From Burkholderiaceae bacterium 16 (GTDB taxonomy: Bacteria > Pseudomonadota > Gammaproteobacteria > Burkholderiales > Burkholderiaceae), in contig JYOD01000084.1 of assembly GCA_000955785.1 (NCBI GenBank), positions 44,298 through 108,297 of the forward strand: 64,000 nucleotides of DNA. The letters run 5' to 3'. Shown in pieces: positions 16,807 through 25,112 of the stretch. A model generated the notes under the pieces. The model did no database searches, was not told where the DNA came from, and saw only the letters and a list, made by a program, of their open reading frames with translations. How positions within the stretch are numbered: the stretch's first letter is position 1; each line of letters begins with the position of its first letter. The position numbers and the translations under genes were made by a program.

Positions 16807-17646
16807 TCAGGCTGCCGCGAGGCCACCGGGCATCATGGCGGGAGCCGCCGCATCCAGCCCTGCGCCGTCGGGCAGCAGTTCGGCGGCTTCGGTGCCGTAG
16901 AGGTCTCGCAGCATGCCCGGCGTCAGCGCCGCCGAGGGGCCGTCGTAGACCACCTTGCCATGCCGCAGCGCCACCACGCGCGGGCAATAGCGCATTGCCA
17001 CGTCCACCTGGTGCAGCGACACCACCACCGCCACCTTGCGCGTGCGGTTGATCTGCGCCAGCAACTCCATGACGCGCCGCGCGGATTCGGGATCCAGCGA
17101 AGCGATCGGCTCGTCGGCCAGGATCACCCGCGCGTTCTGCACCAGCGTGCGGGCGATCGCCGCGCGCTGCTGCTGGCCGCCGGACAAGGTCGAGGCCCGC
17201 TGAAACGCATAGTCGTCTATACCAACCTGGGCAAGCGCATCGAGCCCGGCGTCGATCTCTTCGTTACGGAAAAAGCGGATCAGGCTGCGCCACAGCGGAA
17301 CGCGCGGCAGCATGCCCGTCAGCACGTTCGTGATCACCGGCAGGCGTCCCACCAGATTGAACTGCTGGAACACAAACCCGATCTCGGCGCGCGCGCCGCG
17401 CACATCCGGGGCCAGCCGGCCGCCTTGCTGGATGGTGCGGCCGTTGACCATCACCTCGCCAGCGCCAGCCGCATCGGCTGCGACAAAACCCGCTACATGG
17501 CGCAGCAACGTGGACTTGCCCGAGCCCGAGGCGCCCAGCAGGGCAACCATCTCACCGGGCGCAACGGCAAGGCCAACATTATCCAGCGCCTTGCGTCCCG
17601 CCTGGAACGACTTGGACAGGCCGCGCACTTCAATCGCATGCGTCAT
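16807..17646 (-). CDS. phnC: PhnC, phosphonate ABC transporter ATPase
   Basis: A 279-residue ATPase. Walker A GASGSGKST (about 38-46), Q-loop FVFQQFNLVGRLPVITNVLTGML (the PhnC hallmark), signature LSGGQQQRAAIART and Walker B VILADEPIASLDP are intact, followed by the switch histidine in SLHQVDVA. The last 25 residues are Ala-rich and extra to the family core. It is first in the leftward phnCDE-HD-GNAT operon, preceded by AAGGAGAGTGGG and, about 45 bases up, a PHO-box-like repeat. Confidence 0.95.
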   Translation of the reverse strand: MTHAIEVRGLSKSFQAGRKALDNVGLAVAPGEMVALLGASGSGKSTLLRHVAGFVAADAAGAGEVMVNGRTIQQGGRLAPDVRGARAEIGFVFQQFNLVGRLPVITNVLTGMLPRVPLWRSLIRFFRNEEIDAGLDALAQVGIDDYAFQRASTLSGGQQQRAAIARTLVQNARVILADEPIASLDPESARRVMELLAQINRTRKVAVVVSLHQVDVAMRYCPRVVALRHGKVVYDGPSAALTPGMLRDLYGTEAAELLPDGAGLDAAAPAMMPGGLAAA

Positions 17647-17691
17647 CCCACTCTCCTTGCATCAACAGTGAGCGCATTCTGGGTGGTGCTG

Positions 17692-17707
17692 ATGACAAAA
17701 CGATGAA
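17692..17707 (-). promoter_or_regulatory. PHO-box-like direct repeat upstream of phnC
   Basis: On the minus strand TTCAT and GTCAT recur with an 11-base period in CTTCATCGTTTTGTCATCA. This spacing and the TCAT core are those of PhoB-binding PHO boxes (consensus repeat CTGTCAT). It lies about 45-60 bases upstream of the phnC start, the right place to control phnCDE by phosphate starvation. Only one repeat pair is seen and the match is partial. Confidence 0.4.
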
Positions 17708-17924
17708 GGTTATGAGGCAATTGCGAATCGGACCGGATAAGCGTCACTCCCTGCCGGAGCGCAGCAGGCCAAGCGGACGCGCCCGGGCCCGGCGCCCGGC
17801 GCCTCGCGGCCGCCCTCCTGGGTTCCCCTCCTTGTGGGACGGTTTCCGCTTTCCTGCCCGCAGGCGCACCCCTAGACCGGAGGCATCGCTATTCCGGGCA
17901 AAGTGCAGCCGACCGCCAACAGTA

Positions 17925-18575
17925 TCACCCCCGCGCCCCCTGCCGCCCCCGCACCGCCCGCCACGCACTCGCCACCACCAGCGAACCCAGGCCGAGCGCG
18001 AGACCGAGCAGCACGATGGCGCTCATATGGTCGCGCACCAGCGGCACATTGCCAAAGAGATAGCCGCCGACCAGCAGCGAGATCACCCACACCGCCGCAC
18101 CGGCGCTGGCCGCCAGCACAAAGCGCGCTACCGGCATGGCGGACACGCCCGCGACAAAGGGCGCGAAGGTGCGCACCACGGCGACGAAGGGCGACAGCAG
18201 CAGGGCCAGGCCGCCATGCCGCTGACAGAAGTCCTGCGTCTTGCGCAGCGCGTCCTGGTTGATCCAGCGGTAGCCGCCGGCAAACACGCGTGTCCCGATG
18301 GCTTTGCCAATGGCGTAGTTCAGCAGGCTGCCAGTGACCGCGGCGATCAGCAGCAACGGCAGGAGCACCCACAGCTTCAACGCCCCCGAGGCGCAGAAGG
18401 CGCCGCAGATAAACAGCAGCGGATCGCCCGGCAGGAAGAACAGCGGCAACAGGCCTATCTCGCAGAACACGATGGCGAACAGGATGCCGTAGACCAGGAG
18501 GCCGTACTGCGCGATGGCGGGACCGAGATGCTGATCGAAATGCAGCAGCAACGGCAATATTTGCGTTGAATTCAT
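17925..18575 (-). CDS. DedA-family membrane protein
   Basis: A 216-residue polytopic inner-membrane protein of the DedA/SNARE-associated family, members of which act in undecaprenyl-phosphate or lipid recycling and envelope homeostasis. Visible hallmarks are the acidic pair in FCEIGLLPLFFLPGDPLLF (about 37-55), the amphipathic WINQDALRKTQDFCQRHGG loop and VVRTFAPFVAGVSAMP, followed by two C-terminal membrane helices. The N terminus MNSTQILPLLLHF at 18575 was chosen; further upstream the frame is antisense. It lies upstream of phnC on the same strand but with a 278-base gap, so is probably a separate unit. Confidence 0.85.
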   Translation of the reverse strand: MNSTQILPLLLHFDQHLGPAIAQYGLLVYGILFAIVFCEIGLLPLFFLPGDPLLFICGAFCASGALKLWVLLPLLLIAAVTGSLLNYAIGKAIGTRVFAGGYRWINQDALRKTQDFCQRHGGLALLLSPFVAVVRTFAPFVAGVSAMPVARFVLAASAGAAVWVISLLVGGYLFGNVPLVRDHMSAIVLLGLALGLGSLVVASAWRAVRGRQGARG

Positions 18576-18743
18576 GCTCGCCCCGACTCTCAAAGCTGTG
18601 CTTACAGTGTAGGCGCGGGCGAGCCGGCGGGTAGCCTGTCCAGGCGGCGTTACATCGGCAAGCGAATTCGCCGGCGCCGGCCCGGTCCTTTCCCTCGCGC
18701 CCGCATCTGCGTAATATCCGCTCAACCAACCCTTGGAAATACC

Positions 18744-19145
18744 ATGTCGAACTCCCAAGCCACCGCCAGGATCGGCCCGGCCGACGCCAACTACCTTGTT
18801 CACCTCCAGGCTGGCAGCCACGCACTCGTCGGCGACGAATCCGCCGGGCTGGGCGGCACCGACCAGGGCCCGCCGCCCTTCGCCTTCGTGCTGTCCGGGC
18901 TGGCATCGTGCACGGCCATCACGCTGAAGATGTATATGCAGCGCAAACAATGGCCCGTGGCGGACGTGGAAGTCACCGCGGTCTTCCAGGGCAAGGACGA
19001 GGCACGCTTCATCCGGCGTGAAGTCCGGGTGAGCGGCGCTGAACTGGGCGAGGCCGAACGCAAGCGGCTCGCCGAGATCTGCGAGCGTACGCCGGTGACG
19101 CTGTTCCTGAAGGCGGCATCGCGGATCGAGACCACCCTTCTCTGA
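18744..19145 (+). CDS. OsmC-family protein
   Basis: A 133-residue OsmC/Ohr-superfamily protein, small dimeric enzymes that often reduce organic hydroperoxides. The first redox cysteine is in LSGLASCTAITLKMYMQRKQWP. Where many relatives have CPVH, this one reads TPVTLFL, with a cysteine three residues earlier (ICERTPVT), so a two-cysteine peroxidase cycle is uncertain. It ends tail-to-tail with the hydrolase-OsmC fusion gene, only 39 bases away, with a GCGGCC/GGCCGC stem-loop at 19158-19174 between them. The two OsmC domains may be functional partners or paralogues. Confidence 0.85.
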   Translation: MSNSQATARIGPADANYLVHLQAGSHALVGDESAGLGGTDQGPPPFAFVLSGLASCTAITLKMYMQRKQWPVADVEVTAVFQGKDEARFIRREVRVSGAELGEAERKRLAEICERTPVTLFLKAASRIETTLL

Positions 19146-19184
19146 GGGCCGAAAGGAGCGGCCGCACAGGCCGCCCCTCGCTGC

Positions 19185-20417
19185 CTAACTGGCCGCCGTC
19201 TCCGCCTCGTGCGTCCGCACCATCACCTCCGAATGCAGCGTTCGGTGCACCGGGCATTTATCCGCAATTTCCAGCAACGCGGCGCGCTGGGCCTCGTCCA
19301 GCGGACCGCGCATGGTGATCTCCCGTTCGATCCAGTCGATCTTGCCTTCGGTGGTCGAGCACTCCGCGCAATCGGCCGCATGGATCTTCTCGTGGCGCAG
19401 GGACACGGCCACGTGTTCGAGCGGGAAGCCCTTGCGCTCCGCGTACATGCGCATCGTCATGGCCGTGCACGCGCCAAGCGCGGCCAGCAGCAGGTCGTAA
19501 GGCGCCGGCCCGCCATTGAGCCCGCCGAAAGAAACCGGCTCGTCGGCAAGCAGGTGATGCGGCCCGGCGGTGATACGTTGCTGATACTTGCCGGCGTGGT
19601 TTTCCTCCACGCGCACCAGCCCCTCTTCCGCCACGGCGGCCGGCACCTCATCCACATTGATATCGAGGTAGCGCTGGCTCCATGCGGCAATCGTGTTGGC
19701 CACGTAGACGGCATCTTCCTTGCGCGTCAGCAGGTGATCGGCGCGATCCAGGGAGACAAAGCTCTTGGGATGCTTCGCGGCGATGAAGATCTGCGTGGCG
19801 TTGTCGATGCCAACCGTATCGTCCTGCGGCGCGTGCATGACCAGCAAGGCCTTGCGCAGCCTGGCCACGCCGTCGAGCAGTTTCTGCTCGGCCACATCCT
19901 CGATGAACTGCCGCTTGATCCTGAACGGGCGCCCGGCAAGACGGACCTCGGCCTCGCCGTCGGCTTCGATGCGCGCAGCCTGGTCCTTGAACAGGCCGAC
20001 GACATGGCTGGGATCGCTCGGCGCGGCGATTGTGACAACCGCCTTGGCCTCGGGGATGCCGAGCGCGGCGCTGAGAATGGCCGCGCCGCCCAGGCTATGG
20101 CCGATCAGCAGGGCTGGCGCGCGGTGATGTTGCCGGAGATAGTCCGCCGCCGCCAGCAGGTCGGCCACATTGGACGAGAAATTGGTATTGGCGAAATCGC
20201 CGCCGCTGCCGCCAAGACCGGTGAAATCGAAACGTAGGACAGCGATGCCGTGTGCGGTCAGCGCCTGCGCGATGCGCGTCGCCGCCAGCACGTCCTTGCC
20301 GCATGTGAAGCAATGGGCGAACAAGGCAAAGGTCCGGACCGGGCCAACGGGCAAGTCCAGCCGCGCGGAGAGTTGCTGGCCGTCACTTCCCGGGAACTGC
20401 AGGCGCTGTGCTTCCAT
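19185..20417 (-). CDS. Alpha/beta hydrolase-OsmC fusion protein
   Basis: A 410-residue two-domain protein. Residues about 1-255 are an alpha/beta hydrolase: HCFTCGKDVLAATRI, FDFTGLGGSGGDFANTNFSSNV, nucleophile elbow GHSLGG and an acid/His region ending in ADHLLTRKEDA. Residues about 265-410 are an OsmC domain with GACTAMTMRMYAERKGFP and the second cysteine in DKCPVHRTLHSE, the complete thiol pair. Such fusions are known as bifunctional alpha/beta hydrolase/OsmC proteins; the shared substrate (perhaps peroxidised esters) is unproven. Start MEAQRLQFPG at 20417 follows GAGGA; MRTSM four codons up is possible. Confidence 0.87.
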   Translation of the reverse strand: MEAQRLQFPGSDGQQLSARLDLPVGPVRTFALFAHCFTCGKDVLAATRIAQALTAHGIAVLRFDFTGLGGSGGDFANTNFSSNVADLLAAADYLRQHHRAPALLIGHSLGGAAILSAALGIPEAKAVVTIAAPSDPSHVVGLFKDQAARIEADGEAEVRLAGRPFRIKRQFIEDVAEQKLLDGVARLRKALLVMHAPQDDTVGIDNATQIFIAAKHPKSFVSLDRADHLLTRKEDAVYVANTIAAWSQRYLDINVDEVPAAVAEEGLVRVEENHAGKYQQRITAGPHHLLADEPVSFGGLNGGPAPYDLLLAALGACTAMTMRMYAERKGFPLEHVAVSLRHEKIHAADCAECSTTEGKIDWIEREITMRGPLDEAQRAALLEIADKCPVHRTLHSEVMVRTHEAETAAS

Positions 20418-20620
20418 TGATGTCCTCATGCATGACGCAAGCTGTATGAGGTTCCCACTCTAGCCAAGTTTGCCGCCGGGTGCCACTGGCGCCGCATGAC
20501 CGTCGGCGCACAACGCACGACAGCCTTGTGGAGGCTTGCCAGCGTCCGGCTTTCCGATGTACAAAATGCAATGCGCCCCGCGCAGGCGGGCAGATCAATC
20601 GGATCTCTTGTTCGTCTCCC

Positions 20621-21538
20621 TCAGGCACGCGCCTTATCCCTGCCCTTCAACGCACTGCGCAGGTAGTCGGCCAGCGCCACCACATTACCCGGCGTGGCGG
20701 GCTCGCGTTTCCACACCAGGCCAACATCCATCGACGGTACCTTGTCGGCAATCGCGCGCCGCACGATCCGCTGCCCTTCGAGCGACCAAGGCCGGTAAAC
20801 CAGATCGGACAGGATAGCGATGCCGCGCCCGGCCGCGACCAGGCTGCGCACTGCCTCGATCGAGCAGCTCTGGTAGCGCACCTGCGGCGCCAGGCCGTAT
20901 TGCCCCCAGTACTTGCCGACGGTGGCGATATGCTCGTCCATGTCGAGCAGGATGTAGTCGTGCCGTGCCACGTCCGCCAGACCGATGCGGTCCGCCATCA
21001 TCAGCGGATGCTCGGGATGGCCCCATAGCTGCCGCGGCGAGCGCAGCAGCGTTTCGCAAGCGACGTGGTCGATACCGGGCAGGTTCGAGACCAGCAGCAA
21101 GGCAATATCGATCTCGCCGGCCAGGACGCCGCGTTCGATGTCATGCCGCTCCCGCTCGAGCACTTCCAGCCGGAGCCCGGGAAACTTTCGCTCGATCGAC
21201 TCCAGCAAGCCGGGCAGCACATAGGCCGTGATGGTCTCTGTCACACCCACGCGCACCGTGCCGGCGATCTCCACCGGGGCCACGCTCACGGCTTCCACGG
21301 CGTCCAGCACGGCGTCCTCGATCTGCTGCGCATGCCGGAGAAATCGCGTGCCGGCGTCGGTCAGGCGGACGCCGCCGGCATGCCGCGTGAACAAGCGAGC
21401 GCCCACCGCTTCCTCCAGCGCCTTCAGGGATGCCGTCATCGACGACTGCGACACATGGCAGCGAAGTGCGGCACGCGACACCTGCCCGGTTTCGGCGATG
21501 GCCACGAAATGCTGCATTTGCTTCAAAGTTGGGGCCAT
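20621..21538 (-). CDS. LysR-family regulator of the molybdoenzyme operon
   Basis: A 305-residue LysR-type regulator, with the winged helix at about 5-65 (MQHFVAIAETGQVSRAALRCHVSQSSMTASLKALEEAVGARLF) and a two-lobed effector domain from about 90. The sequence resembles NAC/CysB-like regulators but no ligand can be inferred. It is divergent from the Mo-oxidoreductase gene at 21625 with only 86 bases between them, the classic arrangement for a LysR activator of the neighbouring operon. The intergenic gap contains the palindrome at 21590-21603. Confidence 0.88.
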   Translation of the reverse strand: MAPTLKQMQHFVAIAETGQVSRAALRCHVSQSSMTASLKALEEAVGARLFTRHAGGVRLTDAGTRFLRHAQQIEDAVLDAVEAVSVAPVEIAGTVRVGVTETITAYVLPGLLESIERKFPGLRLEVLERERHDIERGVLAGEIDIALLLVSNLPGIDHVACETLLRSPRQLWGHPEHPLMMADRIGLADVARHDYILLDMDEHIATVGKYWGQYGLAPQVRYQSCSIEAVRSLVAAGRGIAILSDLVYRPWSLEGQRIVRRAIADKVPSMDVGLVWKREPATPGNVVALADYLRSALKGRDKARA

Positions 21539-21589
21539 CGATTTTTACGATATTACTGTGTCGAAATTATGAATTATAAATACCTCCAC

Positions 21590-21603
21590 ATGCTAGCTAG
21601 CAT
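21590..21603. promoter_or_regulatory. 14-bp perfect palindrome in the LysR/Mo-operon gap
   Basis: ATGCTAGCTAGCAT is a perfect inverted repeat located just before the GGAGA box of the downstream gene, in an AT-rich 86-base divergent spacer. It could be a LysR-type recognition element or a different operator; the spacer also has ATTATGAATTATAAAT-like AT repeats at about 21566-21581. Confidence 0.45.
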
Positions 21604-21624
21604 CCGGTCAGGAGACAAGATGCG

Positions 21625-24600
21625 GTGACACTCATGACAAAGGAAGACAAACGCGGCTACTGCACGTTGTGCCGCTCACGATGCGGCACGGTGAACGTGG
21701 TGGCGAATGATGCGCTGATCGAAGTCCGCCCCGACACCTCGCACCCCACGGGCAAGGCGATGTGCATGAAGGGCAAATCGGCGCCGGAACTGGTCCACAG
21801 CGCGGACCGCCTCCTTTATCCGATGCGGCGGACCAACCCCAAGACCGATGCGGATCCCGGCTGGCAACGCATTTCGTGGGATGAGGCCTTGTCCGAAGTG
21901 GCGCGGCGGATGCTCCAGGCCCGGCGCGACGACGGCGCCGAATCGGTTGCGTTTGCTGTCACCACGCCGAGCGGCACGCCGCTGTCCGACAGCATCGACT
22001 GGATCGAGCGGTTTATCCGGCTATTCGGCAGCCCCAACACCTGCTATGCCACGGAAATCTGCAACTGGCACAAGGACTACGCGCACGCTTTCACCTTCGG
22101 GTGCGGCATGCCGACCGCGGACTACCGCAACGCCAACCTCATCGTGCTGTGGGGCCATAACCCGACCAACACCTGGCTGGCGCAGGCCGAGGCGATTGGC
22201 GCCGGCAGGGCCGCCGGCGCCAAGCTGCTGGTGGTGGACCCCAGGGAAACGGCGCTGGCCGGCCAGGCGGAGCAATGGCTGCGCGTGCGGCCGGGGACGG
22301 ATGCCGTGCTCGCCATGGCAATCGCCAACCTGCTGATCGAGGCGAATGCGTTCGATCTCGCCTTCGTGCGTCAATGGACCAACGGCCCCTTGCTGGTCCG
22401 CAACGACAACGGGCGCTTGCTGCGGGGCCGCGACGTGGGGCTCGACGATGGCGAGGCCTGCCTGGTATGGGATGCCTGCGCGGGACAAGTCCGGCCGTCA
22501 TCGGCGCTGGCCGGGCGGGATTTCGAGCAGGTCGCGCTGCGGGGGACGTTCGAAGTGGGCAATGCCAACCGGCCGGGTCCCCCCACCCTCGCCTGCCGGC
22601 CCGCCTTCGACCTGTACGCAAGCGAATGCGCCCGCTATCCGGCGGACGTTGCCGCGGCACTCACCTGGGTGGCGGAGGCGGATATCCACCATGCGGCCAG
22701 CCTGTTCGGCGCGGCTGAGCGCGTGGCCTATCACGCGTGGTCCGGCGTCGGCCAGCATGACAATGCGACCCAGACGGACCGGGCGATTGCCTGCCTCTAT
22801 GCCTTGACCGGCAGCTTCGACAAGCAGGGCGGCAACCGCATTTATCAAAAGCCTCCGTACAATCCCGTCAGCAGCTTCGACCTGCTGCCGCCGGAGCAAA
22901 AACGCAAGGCGCTGGGCTATGAGGCGAGGCCGCTCGGCCCGCCCGCGCAAGGATGGGTCACGGCGCGCGACCTGTATCGGGCCATCCTGCACGCGCAACC
23001 TTACGCCGTGCGCACCCTGGTCGCCTTTGGCACCAATCCCCTGCTATCGCAGGCCGACGTGGAAGACGGCGCGCGCGCCCTGCGCAGCCTGGACTTCTAC
23101 GTGCATTGCGACCTGTTCGAGACACCCAGCGCCCGCTACGCCGATGTCTTGCTGCCGGTCAACACGCCGTGGGAGCGAGAAGGCCTGCGCATCGGCTTCG
23201 AGATCTCCGCCGAGGCCGAACAACTGGTGCAGTTGCGCCAGCGCATGGTGTCGCCGCGCGGCGAATCGCGCGCGGACAACGACATCGTGTTCGATCTGGC
23301 TGTCCGGCTGGGCATGTCGGAGGCCTTCTTCGGCGGCAGCCTGGAAGCGGGGTGGAATCATATGCTGGCCCCTTGCGGCCTGACGGTGGGCAAGTTGCGC
23401 GAGCAGCCGGAAGGCATCCGCGTGCCGGTCGCCGACGTGGAACGTAAGTATGCGTTCAGGCCACGCGATCGTGCCTTCAATACGCCGACCGGGCTGGTGG
23501 AGCTGTATGCCGAGCAGCTCCTGCGCCACGGCTATCCGCCCTTGCCACGCCCGGACGAGTCTCCCGTGGATGCGGAGGATGCTTCGGGCGATGCCTTCCC
23601 GTTCGTGCTGACCTCGGCCAAGAGCGGCTACTACTGCCACAGCCAGCATCGCGGCCTGCCCTCGCTCAGGCGCCGTGCGCTCCAGCCCGAAGCGGAGATC
23701 CCTGCCGCGCTGGCGGCCGCGCGCGGCATAGCGAGCGGCGATGCGATCCGGGTGAGCACAGCCGTCGGCAGCGCAAGGTTTATCGCCAAGGTCAGGGAAG
23801 GCCTGCATCCGCGCGTGGTGGTCGGCGAGTTTGGCTGGTGGCAGCGCTGCGATGCACTTGCGCAACCCGCGCTGGCTGTCTCGGGACAGGGCAACAGCAA
23901 CTACAACGGCCTGATCGCCGCTGACAGCATCGACCCCGTCAGTGGCTCCGTGCCGCTGCGCGGCTACCGCTGCAACGTGGAGCGCGATCCCGGCGTCGAT
24001 GTGGGGCGGCGCAGGTGGGACGGATATCGCGCCTTCCGCGTCGCCAGCCTGGTGGAGGAAGCCCGCGAGGTCACGTCGGTATTTCTGGAACCCGCCGATG
24101 GCGGCGGCCTGCCGGACTTCCAGCCCGGCCAGCATGTGACGATCAGGCTGACGGTGCCACCCGCCGGCGAGGAGATCGTGCGCTCGTATTCGCTCACCGG
24201 CCCGGCCCTCGTGCCGGACCGGCGCGGCTACTCCATCTCCGTGCGCCGCGCGGTGGGCGTGTCGGAAACCGGCGAGACCGTATTCGGGCGCGCCTCCTCG
24301 CATATCAACCTGTGCCTTGCGGCCGGCGATACGGTCTGGCTGCGGGCGCCGTCCGGCACCTTTGTCATGCCGCTGCATACCCGGCGGCCGCTGGTGCTGC
24401 TGGCCGGCGGGATCGGCATCACGCCGTTCGTCTGCCTGCTCGAATCGCTGGCCAGCCTCGCCGATCCGCCGAAGATCCTGCTGCTTTATGCGAACCAGAA
24501 CAGCGTTGCCCATGCATTCCGGTCACGCATCCGGGCACTACGGCAAACCCTCCGGGGGCTGGAAGTCGTCGACTTCTACGACCGTCCGGCGGAATGCGAC

Positions 24601-25065
24601 GTGCCCGGCGTCGACTACGACGTAACCGGACGCGTCAGCGCCGACCATGTCCCGGCACGCCTGCTTGCCCAGCGCCCCCTCGTCTATATGTGCGGCCCCG
24701 CGCCGATGATGATCGCTTTCGCCGATGCGCTGGCTGCCCGCGGCGTGCCCCGCTCCGACATCTTCCGGGAAGTGTTCCGCTCCCCCGAACGGACGGTGGC
24801 CGGGACCGGCCAGCAGTTCAACGTGGTGTTCGCCAGGTCCGGCATGTCCAGCACCTGGCGCTCGGCGGACGGGCCTTTGCTGGGCTTCGCCGAAAGACTC
24901 GGCCTGGCATTGCCCAGCGGGTGCCGGGTCGGCCAGTGCGAAAGCTGCGCGGTATCCATCGTGTCGGGCCGCATCCGGCACCTGCACGGCGAGGATCCCG
25001 ACGATGCCGGCGTGTGCCTGGCGTGCCAGGCCGTTCCGGCCAGCGACATCGTGCTGAATGCGTGA
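21625..25065 (+). CDS. Molybdopterin oxidoreductase fused to flavin/[2Fe-2S] reductase
   Basis: A 1146-residue fusion. Residues 1-about 770 are a DMSO-reductase-superfamily subunit: a [4Fe-4S] motif at Cys13, Cys16, Cys20 and Cys47, a probable molybdenum ligand Cys146 in TEICNWHKDY, and a molybdopterin-binding C-terminal domain. Residues about 790-1146 form an oxygenase-reductase-like unit: flavin motif RSYS at 853-856, nucleotide-binding GGIG at 928-931, and a plant-type [2Fe-2S] cluster at Cys1100, Cys1105, Cys1108 and Cys1134. One polypeptide thus holds a complete NAD(P)H-flavin-2Fe2S-4Fe4S-Mo chain. No Tat signal, so cytoplasmic. Start is GTG at 21625, nine bases after GGAGA; ATG at 21634 is too far. 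It is first in a three-gene operon. The substrate is unknown. Confidence 0.9.
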   Translation: MTLMTKEDKRGYCTLCRSRCGTVNVVANDALIEVRPDTSHPTGKAMCMKGKSAPELVHSADRLLYPMRRTNPKTDADPGWQRISWDEALSEVARRMLQARRDDGAESVAFAVTTPSGTPLSDSIDWIERFIRLFGSPNTCYATEICNWHKDYAHAFTFGCGMPTADYRNANLIVLWGHNPTNTWLAQAEAIGAGRAAGAKLLVVDPRETALAGQAEQWLRVRPGTDAVLAMAIANLLIEANAFDLAFVRQWTNGPLLVRNDNGRLLRGRDVGLDDGEACLVWDACAGQVRPSSALAGRDFEQVALRGTFEVGNANRPGPPTLACRPAFDLYASECARYPADVAAALTWVAEADIHHAASLFGAAERVAYHAWSGVGQHDNATQTDRAIACLYALTGSFDKQGGNRIYQKPPYNPVSSFDLLPPEQKRKALGYEARPLGPPAQGWVTARDLYRAILHAQPYAVRTLVAFGTNPLLSQADVEDGARALRSLDFYVHCDLFETPSARYADVLLPVNTPWEREGLRIGFEISAEAEQLVQLRQRMVSPRGESRADNDIVFDLAVRLGMSEAFFGGSLEAGWNHMLAPCGLTVGKLREQPEGIRVPVADVERKYAFRPRDRAFNTPTGLVELYAEQLLRHGYPPLPRPDESPVDAEDASGDAFPFVLTSAKSGYYCHSQHRGLPSLRRRALQPEAEIPAALAAARGIASGDAIRVSTAVGSARFIAKVREGLHPRVVVGEFGWWQRCDALAQPALAVSGQGNSNYNGLIAADSIDPVSGSVPLRGYRCNVERDPGVDVGRRRWDGYRAFRVASLVEEAREVTSVFLEPADGGGLPDFQPGQHVTIRLTVPPAGEEIVRSYSLTGPALVPDRRGYSISVRRAVGVSETGETVFGRASSHINLCLAAGDTVWLRAPSGTFVMPLHTRRPLVLLAGGIGITPFVCLLESLASLADPPKILLLYANQNSVAHAFRSRIRALRQTLRGLEVVDFYDRPAECDVPGVDYDVTGRVSADHVPARLLAQRPLVYMCGPAPMMIAFADALAARGVPRSDIFREVFRSPERTVAGTGQQFNVVFARSGMSSTWRSADGPLLGFAERLGLALPSGCRVGQCESCAVSIVSGRIRHLHGEDPDDAGVCLACQAVPASDIVLNA

Positions 25066-25112
25066 TCGCGATCGCCGGTGCCTGCCTTATTCCAACCCCC
25101 ACCCAAGCCACT

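Noticed and set aside
19158..19174. GCGGCC/GGCCGC stem-loop as a sure bidirectional terminator
   Set aside because: The stem is short and has no T-run on either side; it is mentioned only as context.
23044..24513. 489-codon minus-strand frame inside the molybdoenzyme gene
   Set aside because: No family motifs; codons mirror the real gene on the other strand.
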